Origin: Paraspadella gotoi
Lineage: Eukaryota; Chaetognatha
Direction of reading: 5' to 3'
Assembly: GCA_051294375.1 (NCBI GenBank)
Contig: CM119265.1
Span: forward strand, 27,610,874-27,674,873
Length of the DNA: 64,000 nucleotides
Within the stretch, counting starts at the first letter, position 1. The number at the start of each line of letters is the position of its first letter. The position numbers and the translations under genes are program-made. The notes under the pieces were generated by a model. That model was not told where the DNA came from and did not search any database. It saw nothing but the letters and a program-made list of their open reading frames with translations. Of this stretch, positions 26,824 through 40,196 are shown piece after piece.

Positions 26824-26833
26824 CCTCTCTTTC
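26785..26833 (+). repeat. (CT)n microsatellite, outer arm of the inverted repeat
   Basis: About 45 bases of CT followed by TTCATTCATACACGCATTTG. The inverse (CAAATGCGTGTATGAGTGAA then GAGAGA) is at 38385-38420. Confidence 0.9.
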
Positions 26834-26879
26834 ATTCATACACGCATTTGTTTGTTTTATTTACGATGAATGACTCATC

Positions 26880-27085
26880 GCGTGAGATGACTATCATCGC
26901 ATCAATGAATGATTATCATCATATCAATGAATGATTATCATCACATCAATGGACTATCATCGCATCAATCATTTGATTATCATCACATCAGTTATTTTAT
27001 TATCATCGCATCAAATTATTGGTTATCATCGCATCAATATTTGGTTATCATCGCATCAATATTTGGTTATCATCAAAAGTAGGCT
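26880..27085 (+). repeat. ATCATCGCATCAAT minisatellite
   Basis: About ten diverged units of 18-28 bases built on GATTATCATCGCATCAAT. An inverted array of the same units is at 38190-38380. Confidence 0.9.
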
Positions 27086-27119
27086 CGATTCCTTATGCTT
27101 TAATGATTATTTTTACCAT

Positions 27120-27420
27120 CATAATCCCTTTCCTTGATTCTTTTTTTCTTCTTTTATTCTACTTTTTTATATTTTGCTTTCTCTTTTCTCCTTTACTTCT
27201 CACGCTGTCACTTACCAATTTTTCTTCCCTAACTTTTTATATCACTCTTCCACTTAACGCACCTTTTTTGTCTCCTCTCTTTTTCTTTCTTTTCCCCTCT
27301 TTTTCTTTCCATTTTTCCCCTCCTTTCTCACCTTTTTTTTTCCTTTCTCCCCCTCTTTCATACTTTCCACTTCTCCTTTGCTTATTCCCCCTTTGCGATT
27401 CCCTCTCACTACGTTTACAT
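27120..27420 (+). repeat. Polypyrimidine tract
   Basis: About 300 bases, mostly C and T with few purines. Its inverted counterpart (polypurine) is at 35040-35430. Mirror-type runs of this kind can form triplex DNA (inference). Confidence 0.8.
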
Positions 27421-27479
27421 TTAGCGAAATCAAAGGAAATCTTTAATATACATTATAAGAAATAAAATTAACAGTAACG

Positions 27480-28205
27480 GAGGATTTTATTTCAATTTTG
27501 GTTTCCTAGCAGATTTAATAAATCGACAGTTTTTATGGATAATTTTTCCGCAAAATCTGTCGATTCCGAGAAAAAACAAATCCTGACGCTTTCAATTGGA
27601 TTAAAAGGATGCGTTTTTTTGTTTTAATAACGTTAGTATGTACCTCATCTTTTAAAACTAATAAATGGGTTAAAAATATTGTCTTTATTAAAAATAAATG
27701 CAAGTCACAAAAAGTAACAAATTAAAAGTTGTCTTTAAAAATTATTTGTGGCTAAACGATACAGGTTTTTTGATAATTTTCTAGGTATCAAAAGCTTATT
27801 CAATAGGCTATATTTTCTATTAATTTAAACCAATTTGAAAAATGTTTGTTTAACAAATTATGATAGAAATTGAAAATGAAACTTTTTTACTTGTCAACTT
27901 TAAAATTAATTCATAGGCAAACTACAAATGATTTAAGCAAATAAATTTACCCAGAGGTGAAGAAGATAAGGAAGAATAGATTTCCAAAGTAAAAATTTTT
28001 TTTCTAAACTTTCCATGGCATTCAAATCAGAAGACGAAAGTGAAAATGGACAAAAATGGACATGATTTTTTTATTAAATGTTGCGGAATTTGTACATTTT
28101 TATCAAAAGAAACAGGTGAAGATAATTTTAACCAATCCCTAGTTCGGCCCAATTTGTAATGTGGTACAAATTAAATTAATATTGTCAGTAACAACTGAAC
28201 AATAA
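27480..28205 (+). repeat. R3 dispersed repeat, copy 2
   Basis: Same ordered blocks as 16590-17240, better matched to the inverted copy 34320-34990 (for example GCAAACTACAAATGATTTAA, CAGAGGTGAAGAAGATAAGG). Confidence 0.85.
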
Positions 28206-28413
28206 TGGAAAGAGTTGTTTTTTATTCTAAATGCGACGTTTGTAAGCGGAACCTGAAGTAGTCATACTTTTCTAACAGACAAGAATAATTATATTAAAAA
28301 TTTTCATGTCTCTCGTTAAAAATATTTAAATGTAGGGTAAATGAATAACAAGAGATAGCGATAAAGAGTGAACGGAGAAAGGGAGAGGCCATACATTAAA
28401 TGTGAGAGTGAGT

Positions 28414-28456
<43 letters not shown>

Positions 28457-28714
28457 TGTGAGAGAGAGAGAGAGAGTTCCATGAATTTGTGCCCAGCAGC
28501 GCTATTATGCTGCTGGTTAACATTTAGAGGATTGTTAAATAGATTCTATTCTTTTTAAAAGTCAACACAAGGAGTAAGGAGATGTATTTTGATAATGGGA
28601 TTCATTGTGCTGAATACAAAATAATTTTTTTCAAAATATTTTGTCCTTAGTTATTAATACTTATTATGCTATCTTTGCTATCTGTTTAGTTTTGTTTTTC
28701 CTTTAATCTTTCAG
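28205..28714. other. Non-coding DNA with a (GA)n tract before gene 1 exon B
   Basis: (GA)n at about 28420-28475. I searched here for gene 1 exons Z and A (an S/x-D-L-G codon run or an N-A-V-I-like run) and saw none. Confidence 0.6.
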
Positions 28715-31722
<3,008 letters not shown>

Positions 31723-31958
31723 CGTTTTTTTTTTCCAAATTTTTTTTTTTTTCAAATTTTTTTGATTGGTTATAAGTTTGGTATTTTTATAAGAATTGTT
31801 TGCAATTTTTTTGATACGTTATGAAGTAAAGATACATTTTTACAGTTACCTCTGAGTCATGACCGTTGTCGGAAGTGGAAATCTTTCAGCTTAACCACGA
31901 GGGTGATGTGAAAATTATAAAAAATTTAGAAAATTAACATTAACATATAAAACATATA

Positions 31959-31974
31959 AATAAAAACCAATAAA
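31959..31974 (+). promoter_or_regulatory. Candidate polyadenylation signals of gene 1
   Basis: Two overlapping-range AATAAA hexamers at 31959 and 31969, about 240 bases after the gene 1 stop, in AT-rich DNA where the hexamer is common by chance. Position is reasonable; no cleavage site can be shown. Confidence 0.35.
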
Positions 31975-32965
31975 AATACTTTGGTAAATTTAATTTTTAA
32001 TTTTATACAATAGTGGGCACCAGTGAGCTATGTTTATATATACAGGGTAGTTATTCAAAACTTAGAAAATCCGTATCTCTTCATCTTTTTTTTATTTTGT
32101 GACGCATCGGGTGCATTTAAAGAAAAAAAATTTAATTGAAGATACTTAACCAGACCTTGTTCTAACTATTAAAGCAGTGCGACAAGCACTACTGCAAAAA
32201 CCACTCCTGCCACAGCACCTAAAAGAATCACAGCTGCTCTTCATAAACGCTTCTGAAAGATTGAGCCACAGCTCGTAGACGGTTTACGCTATGCCATTGA
32301 TATTTTGGTTGAAAGTCATATGGGTCTCCCCTTTAATGAGACAAGAGAAATATAATTAATTCAGTATTTGCATCAACTTCCCTCAGCTCTGTTTTCCAAA
32401 AACGGCCCATTTCTGTTTCTTAATATCTGAATCTAATTTTAATTGTTACTTTAAATACAAAAAACTATTAAAGTAATTGATACAGATTAAGGTCCAAAAT
32501 ATATCTGAAATTTTTCTATTAAAATTTTGTTGTAAAAACGAAAAAAAAAATTAAAAAGTTTTTTTATTTAAAATTCTAAAATTTAATATTAATCTGTTAC
32601 CAACTAATTTTATTCTATTACCAAACCCATTACCTGATTCTTTAACCTAATCCATAACTAAAACCTAAACTTTAATCCTAAACCCTAAAACATAATCCTT
32701 AATTTCCTAGTCATTAATTAACCCTAATTATAAACCAATAACCTAATCCATAACCCTAATCTTTATCTTAATCCATAACCTAATCTATAATTTTAAACTT
32801 TAACTTAACTTTTAAATTTAAAATCCCTTCCCTCCCTTATTTGTCAATTCGAATTATTATTTTTAGGACACACAATTAATGTATCCTTTTATCCAACCGT
32901 TGAAAATTATAAACTACAGCAAGTTACCATTACTAATAATCGTACACATATACAAGTATATGTGT
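31975..32965. other. AT-rich intergenic DNA with CCTAA-like tracts
   Basis: Degenerate CCTAA/CCATAACC repeats at 32630-32830. A possible decayed coding fragment is listed separately. Confidence 0.55.
32160..32335 (-). pseudogene. Possible decayed coding fragment with a membrane-like end
   Basis: On minus, 32170-32235 reads AVILLGAVAGVVFAVVLVAL and a stop, a strong membrane-span composition with G-x-x-x-G-like spacing. An adjacent, different minus frame upstream reads QWHSVNRLRAVAQSFRSVYE. The two are in different frames, so if related, the gene is broken by a frameshift. I cannot name a source; an old viral or transposon insertion is one possibility. Confidence 0.25.
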
Positions 32966-34100
32966 TTTTAGTCGGATCTGCTTATCAGCAGATCCCGACT
33001 CTATAATTCACTTTGTCGGTCCGTCGGTCCTCGCCCCCTCAATATTGTCGGGCACACACTTATATCATGTCAGAACATCGAATTATGATAAATTATGCAA
33101 AAAAAATGATTGTCCGTCTCCTGTCTGTCTGTCCTCCGTCCGTGTCCGTCCGTCCGTCCGTCCGTCGCCGTTCCGTCCGTCCGTCCGCCGTCCCACCTTA
33201 GCAGAAAACACCAATTACTCGTGATTGGATGGATGGATTTAAATGAAATTTTGTGTGAGGATAGGTAAGTGTGTGATTGAGCTGTGATATGAAGTTTCGA
33301 TGGAATCGTCCGAGTGGAAATGAGTTTAAATGGAAAAAACAAAAAAAATATATTCACTATTTGAACACACAATTGCTCATGAGTGGATGGCTGATTGACC
33401 TGGAATTTTGTATGTGGGTAGGAAAGTGTGTGATTGAACAGGAAATCAAGTTTCGATGGAATAGTTTGAGTGGAAATGAGTTTAAATGGAAAAAAAATTG
33501 ATTATGCTTATTTTTCCTTTTATATTTAATGTATATGCAGGATGTATTAATAAATCAAATAATTAATCAGTTAATTAATCAATTAGTAAATAAATTAATC
33601 AATAATTAATTAATTAGTCAATCAATCCGTCTATCCGTCTCATCTTAGCAAAAAGCTCCAATAACTCGTGATTGGCTGGTTGGATTGGAATTAAATTTTT
33701 GTGTGTGAGTAGGAAAGTGATAGATAGACTGGATATAAAGTTTCGATGGAAATCGTGTGAGTGAAAATTAGTTTAAATGGAAAAAATCATAAGTCGCATT
33801 TACTAAAATATTTTACTTATTTTAACTAATAAGTACTCTAATTAATCATAATTGGATGGATAGATTGAGTTGAAATTTTGTGTGTGGTAGGAAAATGTGT
33901 GACGAAGCTTGATATAAAGTTTCAGTGGAAACGTACCAGTGGAAATGAGTTTAAATGAAAAAATATGAGTCACATTTACTTTGAATCTTTTTATTTATTT
34001 TTAACCCAATGATAGATTGAGTTGAAATTTTGTGAGCCGGTAGGAAAGTGAGTGAAGAAGCTAGATATAAAAGTTTTGACGGAATGCAAGTTGAAAAAAA
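32966..34100 (+). repeat. R1 family element with five tandem internal modules
   Basis: Hairpin start GTCGGATCTGCTTATCAG, CAGATCCCGACTC, then (TCCG)n at 33110-33190. A module of about 130-190 bases (ACTCGTGATTGGATGG, AAATTTTGTGTG, GTGTGTGATTGA, TTTCGATGGAATCG, GAGTTTAAATGGAAAAA) follows at about 33210, 33370, 33650, 33850 and 34010, with increasing decay. No far terminus is seen. Confidence 0.8.
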
Positions 34101-34319
34101 TGATGCAAGTTGAAAAATGATGCAAGTTAAAAAAATTCTTAAAAGCATAAGGATCATCGCTATTGCATAAAAAGAGAGAGAGAGAGGTTCCGCGTACAAA
34201 CGTTGCATTTCGGAAAAAAAACGACTCTTTGCCACTATTGTTCAGTTGTACTTACAATGTGATAACTTTGGTACCAACAACACAAATAGGCGAACGAAGG
34301 ATGGTTAGAAACATCTCCA

Positions 34320-34990
34320 CCCGTTTCTAATGATAAATAGTACTATGGCAACTTTTTAGCCAAAAAAATTATGTCCAATTTTGTCCATTTCTACTTACGA
34401 CTTTCTGATTTGAATGCCAAGGAAAGTTTAGGAAAAAAAATTTTTAGCTTTGGAAATCTATCTCTTCTATCTTCTTCACCGTCTGGGTAATTTATTGCTT
34501 AAATAATTAGTAGTTTGCCTATGATATTAATATTTAAAGTGTAACAAGTCAAAAAGTTTAATTTTCAGTTCTTATCATTAATTTGTTAAAGCAAGAAATA
34601 AATCAAAATTGGTTGAAATTAAAGAAAATATAGCCTAATTGAATAAAGCTTGTTCATACCTTAGAAATTTATCAAAAAAACTTTGATCGTTTAGCCAACA
34701 AATAATTTTTAAAGATCACTTTTAATTTGTTACTTTTGTGTGACTTGCATTTATTTTTAAAAAGAGCAATATTTTTAACTCCATTTATTAGTTTTAAAAA
34801 GATGAGGGTACACTACTGACCTGTTATATTAAAAAAAACCGCATCCTTTTAACCAATGGAAAGCGTCAGGACTTGTTTTTTTCCCTCAGAGATCGACAGA
34901 TTTTTGCGGAAAAATTATCCGCATTAAACTGATCGATTTTACTAAATTCTGCTAGGAACGCAAAATTGGAAAAAAACTATGCTCGCGTTA
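34320..34990 (-). repeat. R3 dispersed repeat, copy 3 (inverted)
   Basis: Minus strand matches 27480-28205 in order and is the inner part of the inverted repeat flanking gene 1. Confidence 0.85.
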
Positions 34991-35039
34991 CGTTAATCTT
35001 TTTTCTTATAATGAATCTAAGGAATTTTTATACGATTTG

Positions 35040-35430
35040 GTCAATATAAATGAAGAAAATAAGTTTAAAGGGAAAGAGGAAAGGAGAACAAGAAAAGGAG
35101 AAGGGGAAGATGAGAGGAGACATTGAGGATGAAAAAATGAAAAAAAGAGAAGGCAAAGGGGATTAAAAGTAGAGAGATAAAGCTAAGGCAGGACGAGGAC
35201 GGGGAATTTAAATAAAAAAGAAAGGGGGAAAGAAAGAAGGAGAGAATAAGAGAAAAAAAAGGTAAGGGAAAAGGAGGAGAAAGCAGGGGAAGTAGGGGGT
35301 AAAAAAAATGGAAAAGTGAGGTCGTGATATGAAAGGAGGAAAAAGGATGTTAGGAAAAAAAGAAAATCTGTGAAGAAGAAAGGTAACGAGAAAGAATAAC
35401 AGAGAGGATTATAGAAGGAAAAAATGATAA
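35040..35430 (-). repeat. Polypurine tract (inverted partner of 27120-27420)
   Basis: About 390 bases dominated by A and G, directly outside R3 copy 3 as the polypyrimidine tract is outside R3 copy 2. Confidence 0.8.
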
Positions 35431-35789
35431 CAGATATTTTTGGTGTCTTCGAAATAGGTTTGCTCTAAATAAAAAGATACACAAAATATATAGGGAATTC
35501 GATCTTTAAAGTTTTTCCCTGTACCATGAAAATTCATACCATACCTTGGTTTTTTAAACTAAGAAGTAATGCAGATAGATTATAAGCATCGAAGAGAGAA
35601 ATCTTGTCTTACCTTATTTTTAACTCATAGAATTTTTCTGAGACGTACTATGTTCATAAGAGGAAGATAACTATAGCCTACCGTTTTTTTAAATGAAGAA
35701 AGATTCCATACTAGTCAATGAGATCATCAAAGAGATTGAACGTAAATTAAGTTCAGATTCCATTGTCTAAAGAGGTCCTGATGTAGGCG

Positions 35790-35895
35790 GAACCGAAGAG
35801 AGAGAGAAGAGAAGAGAGAGAGTGCAGACCGAGAGGAGAGAGAGAGAGAGAAGAGCAGAGAAGAGAGTAGAGAGAGAGGAGAGAGCGGGAGACCA
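35790..35895 (+). repeat. (GA)n-rich tract
   Basis: Imperfect GAGAGA runs of about 100 bases within the sequence that splits the second inverted arm. Confidence 0.85.
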
Positions 35896-35957
35896 TAAAA
35901 TAAAAAATCTTTTTAAAGTCTCAAGATGAGCCAGAGCCCACTATCAAAGAAAAATTA

Positions 35958-36362
35958 ATGAAAAAACCCGCGGAAAAAAACGATGAATTCATGCGAAAAC
36001 GAATTATTATTGCGTTTTATTTCCGAAGTTCAAACAAGGTTGTTCAGCTACATACAGGAGCATCAAAAAAAGCTAAAAGTCTAAAAAACAAAACAAAAGT
36101 TAAAAAGATTGCGTTGAAAAACCACCACCACAGACAACAAAGGTCCAAATATCACATTAATATATTTTCAATCATTAAAGGGAATGCGATTATTTTTTGG
36201 AGAACTAAATTTTTTCGAACTATAGATCTTGGAAATAAAGTTCTTTTTCGCTGGTTAAACATGGTTAATAATATCACAGCTAAACCAAATAAAGTCGCAA
36301 GCTCTCTAATGCTTTCCCATACGGTTGAAATCGAATATTTTTCTGATACCATCATTAATTAG
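35958..36362 (+). other. 134-codon open frame, unrecognised
   Basis: Lys/Asn/Ile-rich, no recognisable domain. It overlaps the likely 3' part of the minus-strand LINE and is probably an antisense chance frame. A minus frame at 36152-36355 is an equally good alternative. Confidence 0.2.
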
Positions 36363-36369
36363 GCAACAT

Positions 36370-38050
36370 TAATCTGTTCATGTCTCCTAGCCAAAAAAGT
36401 TTTTACCTCACGCCATATAGTAGGTATAGGGACACAATTTGTATTAAAACAATCATTAGAACTTCTCAGATTGGTTTATACAAAGCATTTAATTAAACAA
36501 TACTAGATCGATAGAAAGATGAGAGTCTTCAGGTTCAAATAAGGACCCCTTGTCGCCTACTCAGGTTAAAGCCAAGATAAGTCCTTATCATTAACGAGTT
36601 CTATAGGCGTTACTGTTAAGAGAAAGAACATCTTTAGTCAACATCTTGTGTAAGGTTTCCAAAATACATTACTTTGTTGTTTTTTAAAACTAAAAGTAAA
36701 AACAAAACTGCCCTCTGAATTACTGAGCACAGATATTATTAGAGTTGGCATACCTGCTATTGTTGGGTGACAAAAGCGCAATGTCGTCAGGCATAAAAAA
36801 TTGCTTGCTAAGAATAAGTTTTCCTATATGACACCCAAAAACCCAGAATATTTTAAATCTTGTTATTAAGTCATTTACATACAAAGCCCAGAAATAAGGG
36901 CTTAAGACACCACCCTTGCCGTTACACCTGACGACACATGCAAAGCAATCACTGATATCTCCTTTACAGCGACTCCTACTAGTAGGTTACTATACCAGTA
37001 AACAATTAATTTAAAAACAGAGTGGTACAGATCTATCTATGAGTTTTTGTAAAAAGACCATATGATGACCTTATCCAAAACCCTTGCTGCCAATCCATAA
37101 ATGTGCGAAAAACGCCCAGCAGCCCATGAGTATTAAAATAATTATACAAGTCCTTAACGTTAACATTAGCGTGAGAAGTTAGAAGTGACATTTCTTATAT
37201 CCAATTGTAAATCGTCAGTAAAAAAGATAATGGCCGGAATGTTCAATAAAAGCAGTGTTCAAATAATGCACTAAAATCAAGAAAGAGTTATTCCTCTATA
37301 ATTAGAAAAAGAACTTAAGTCACCCGCTTGTAGTCCTTCACGATAGGGATAATCAACCCTCTAAAAGTCAGTACTATACATACGAATGTTTGAATTAAAA
37401 CTGTTCAGTAACTATATGCCAAATGAGTCAACAGTTTCGGGGCTTTCGCAAAAATCAAATGTGTCGGCATGACAATGTTGCAGACGATATTTTACCTGTC
37501 TTTAAATTTTTGTAGGAAACTCAGCTGTTAAAAATATCATCCCAAGATATTAGATAAGGTCTAACGATTGTTGAGGCATAATGATTTCACAATAATTTTT
37601 ATACTTTCTGAAAATTCAGATTCTAAGACGAGAATTGCCTGTTTGCATTAAAAATCACATAGACTAATTTTGTAATTTGTGTGCAAAAATGGATTAGCAA
37701 TTTCATGGTTGTTAAAATATGCCCATCTATTCCACATTCACATCTGGTTTTCCCTTGAATATGAACTCCAAGTTTTCCAAAACTAATACAGTCTTTGTTA
37801 TGTAAATCATGGCAACTTTTTGCCGAATCCAAGCATGAGAATTCAAATCTTTTAGCATTTTTAATTAGAACGTTTATAGGCTGTTTAAAAGCCCTTACTT
37901 TTGCGTTAAACAATAGGAAACCTTTATTGGGTCTTCCACAATCACGCCAAAGTGTGTACAATTCTATTGATTCATTTTTAAGTTTTGTAAGTTCATCACT
38001 CCAGAATTCTTTGTAAATTGGGCTTTGCCCTTGCAATTGATGCATCGGCT
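36370..38050 (-). mobile_element. Truncated non-LTR retrotransposon (LINE) with decayed reverse transcriptase
   Basis: Minus frame 38045-37623 reads WSDELTKLKNESIELYTLWR then NPxKG-like GRPNKGFLLFNAKVRAFKQ, typical of the linker between endonuclease and RT in CR1/L2/Jockey-type LINEs. Further on, near 36930-36780, minus reads GGVLSPYFWALYVNDLI, then GCHIGK, then MPDDIALLSPN. These are RT motif 4 (GGVLSPxLF..Y..DLI) and the YADD catalytic box, with Y-A changed to M-P. Frame breaks and stops lie between. No endonuclease seen. It is dead and 5'-truncated, inserted in the outer part of the inverted repeat. Confidence 0.85.
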
Positions 38051-38189
38051 ATTTTAATTGTTGAACAATGTCGCAAAAGTATTTTTCTAATTTTAAAATA
38101 TGATCAGTATTTCACAACAATTGTCATCGTGAGTTAATGCATCGAAGCGAAACAATAATTCTTGTCTTAATCATTAGAAACAGTAGATT

Positions 38190-38380
38190 GATGTAATAGT
38201 AATTGATTGAGGTAATACTAATTGATTGATGTAATAGTAATTTATTGATGTAATAGGAATTGATTATTGATTCGATGATAATCAATTATTGATGCGATGA
38301 TAGCCATTCACTGCTGTGATGATAGTCATTCACTTGATGCGATGATTGTCATTCATTGATGCGATGATAGTCAATAAAAC
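38190..38380 (-). repeat. ATCATCGCATCAAT minisatellite, inverted copy
   Basis: Units such as GATGCGATGATAGTCATTCA; complement of the array at 26880-27085. Confidence 0.9.
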
Positions 38381-38394
38381 AAACAAATGCGTGT

Positions 38395-38838
38395 ATGAGT
38401 GAAAGAGAGAGAGAGAGAGGAGAAGAGAGAGAGAGAGAGAGAAAAGATAGAAGAAAAGAGAATAAATCCACGAAAATCTCGGATGAAAATATGGGATTTT
38501 GTATTGAAAAAAAGCGCGGAATAAATGGTAAATGGTAATAAAAAGTTTTTAGAAGGAAAAAAATAATCAGAATTTTTCATAAAACAAACGATCACGCAAG
38601 AGATCGGACAGAGAGGGACAGACACACACAGAGAGAAAAAGAGAGAGAGAGAGACAGCCGCTGCAGAGAAAAAGAGAGAGAGAAAGAGCGATATATAATA
38701 ATTAAAAGAGAGAGAGAGAGAGAAGCTCTACAGCCCCTTTATGTAAAGAATCAGCAGTACCTATGGCGCCGGACGTAGCGTGACCTCTTCTCTACCCAAA
38801 GGACCCGGGTTTGCTCCCTGTTCGCGGCATCAAAAAAT

Positions 38839-38874
<36 letters not shown>

Positions 38875-39000
38875 AGCTGGACAGACGCTGCAGAGCCGGA
38901 ACTCGTTTTTAGACAAATCAGAAGAAGCAGTGACGGAGAAAAAGAGAGAGAGAGAGAGCGACATATATTTAAAAGAAAGAGAGAGAGAGAGCGACATATA
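38395..39000 (-). repeat. (GA)n cluster with inverted R5
   Basis: GA runs at 38400-38450, 38625-38725, 38845-38872 and 38940-38995. R5 (ATGGGATTTTGTATTG..GCGGAATAAATGG) at 38460-38560 is the complement of 25390-25470. Confidence 0.9.
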
Positions 39001-39181
39001 ATTAAAACGTTTTTGTTTTGTAAATAAAACATAAACAAATACGAATATTGATATGAAACATGAGAATTTTAAAGATCTTGATCTTAGAAGCCATATATGA
39101 AATTTAAACTCCCTATGATATCACAAGTTCAGAAGCCATGATTGCAAAAAAGCGTGACCGAAAGCTAAACCGAATCAAAAT

Positions 39182-39425
39182 CTTGCCAGGACGGGCTTTG
39201 CCCGCCGGGCTCGATAATAGAGGATATTTGTTTGTTTTGATAAAATGTAAACAAAACATTTAATAACTGTCCTGACTCAATTTTAAGGACATCGATGATG
39301 ACAAGCTGAATATAAATTATAATTAATTATTAAAATTAATTAATTAATTAATCTATTAATTAATTAATTAATCTATTAATTAATTAATTATCGTAGGCAG
39401 ATCCGACATTGTTTGCTCAAACTTG
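39182..39425. repeat. GC hairpin, then TTAATTAA-rich repeat and an R1-type terminus
   Basis: Hairpin at 39182-39215. (ATTA)n-rich 39325-39390. At 39390-39425, TAGGCAGATCCGACATTG then TTTGCTCAAACTTG matches the far end of R1 copies. Confidence 0.6.
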
Positions 39426-39860
39426 TTTAAAAATTATTTAGCTCTGATTTAATTTTTTAACCGAGAAATATGGCGTTTAAAAAATGTGTTAGAGAAAATT
39501 GAAGCTCTTCGAATTGAAAAAAGAAAGAAGATGAATAAACTTGGAATAGCGTTGATTATCTTTCATCTATGCGATTTAGGTTAGCGAAAACATATTTGAT
39601 AAGATATCTAACTCGATATATAGTGTATATAGAATTATAGATAGTTTGCTAAATTGAAATATAGATTATAAAAAAGTGTGCCTCTAAAAGAAGGTTATCG
39701 TGTGCAGCTTGGAAAATTATTGAATGAGGAAGATGTGTCTTATGAACAATTGACTGAATGACTCGTTGAAAAATGAATAATTATTGAAACGAATGAATGA
39801 ATGAATGAATAGTTATTATAAAAAAAGTAACTTAAAAACCATCGTAAAGCGACGGACGTT

Positions 39861-40041
39861 ATGTCCCCATTTGTACCTACAATGTTTCGATGTAAAGTTT
39901 TAAGAAAACCATTTTCGTTTTTAATTTGTTTCATTTTAGTATTTATTAAACTTCATTATTTTGTTTCATTTTTAACAAGGACTCGCCTTCTTGTTGTTAA
40001 GTCGTTTGAATGCTTTTGGCTCAAGACTCGATTACAGAATG
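39861..40041 (+). CDS. Weak candidate first exon with a hydrophobic leader
   Basis: An ATG frame with basic residues (RCKVLRK) followed by about 20 mostly hydrophobic residues (PFSFLICFILVFIKL...), upstream of gene 2 exon a and running into a possible donor (AATG/GTAAAG). It would suit a signal peptide or anchor. However, that donor leaves phase 1, whereas exon a needs phase 0. So it does not join as read. AT-rich DNA also gives such hydrophobic frames by chance. Confidence 0.2.
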
Positions 40042-40153
40042 GTAAAGATACGAATTTGAATATTAGCGATAGATTTATGCTCCTTATTATAAACTTATCA
40101 TTTAAAATACTGATATGATCATCTTAAAAAACTTTTTTAATGTTGTTTTTAAG

Positions 40154-40196
40154 TGCGGTGGTTACGACGCCTTAACGGACGGTGTTTGGAGATCCA
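40154..40196 (+). CDS. Gene 2 exon a (start of FTP region, CGGYDALTDGVWRS)
   Basis: Acceptor TGTTTTTAAG, donor ATCCA/GTAAGT. 43 bases, phase 0 in and phase 1 out, giving CGGYDALTDGVWRS. Its phase 1 exit matches exon Z exactly (A plus AG gives Lys). It lies just outside the duplicated block, so it is single-copy. No paralogue in gene 1 was found to confirm it. Confidence 0.5.
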
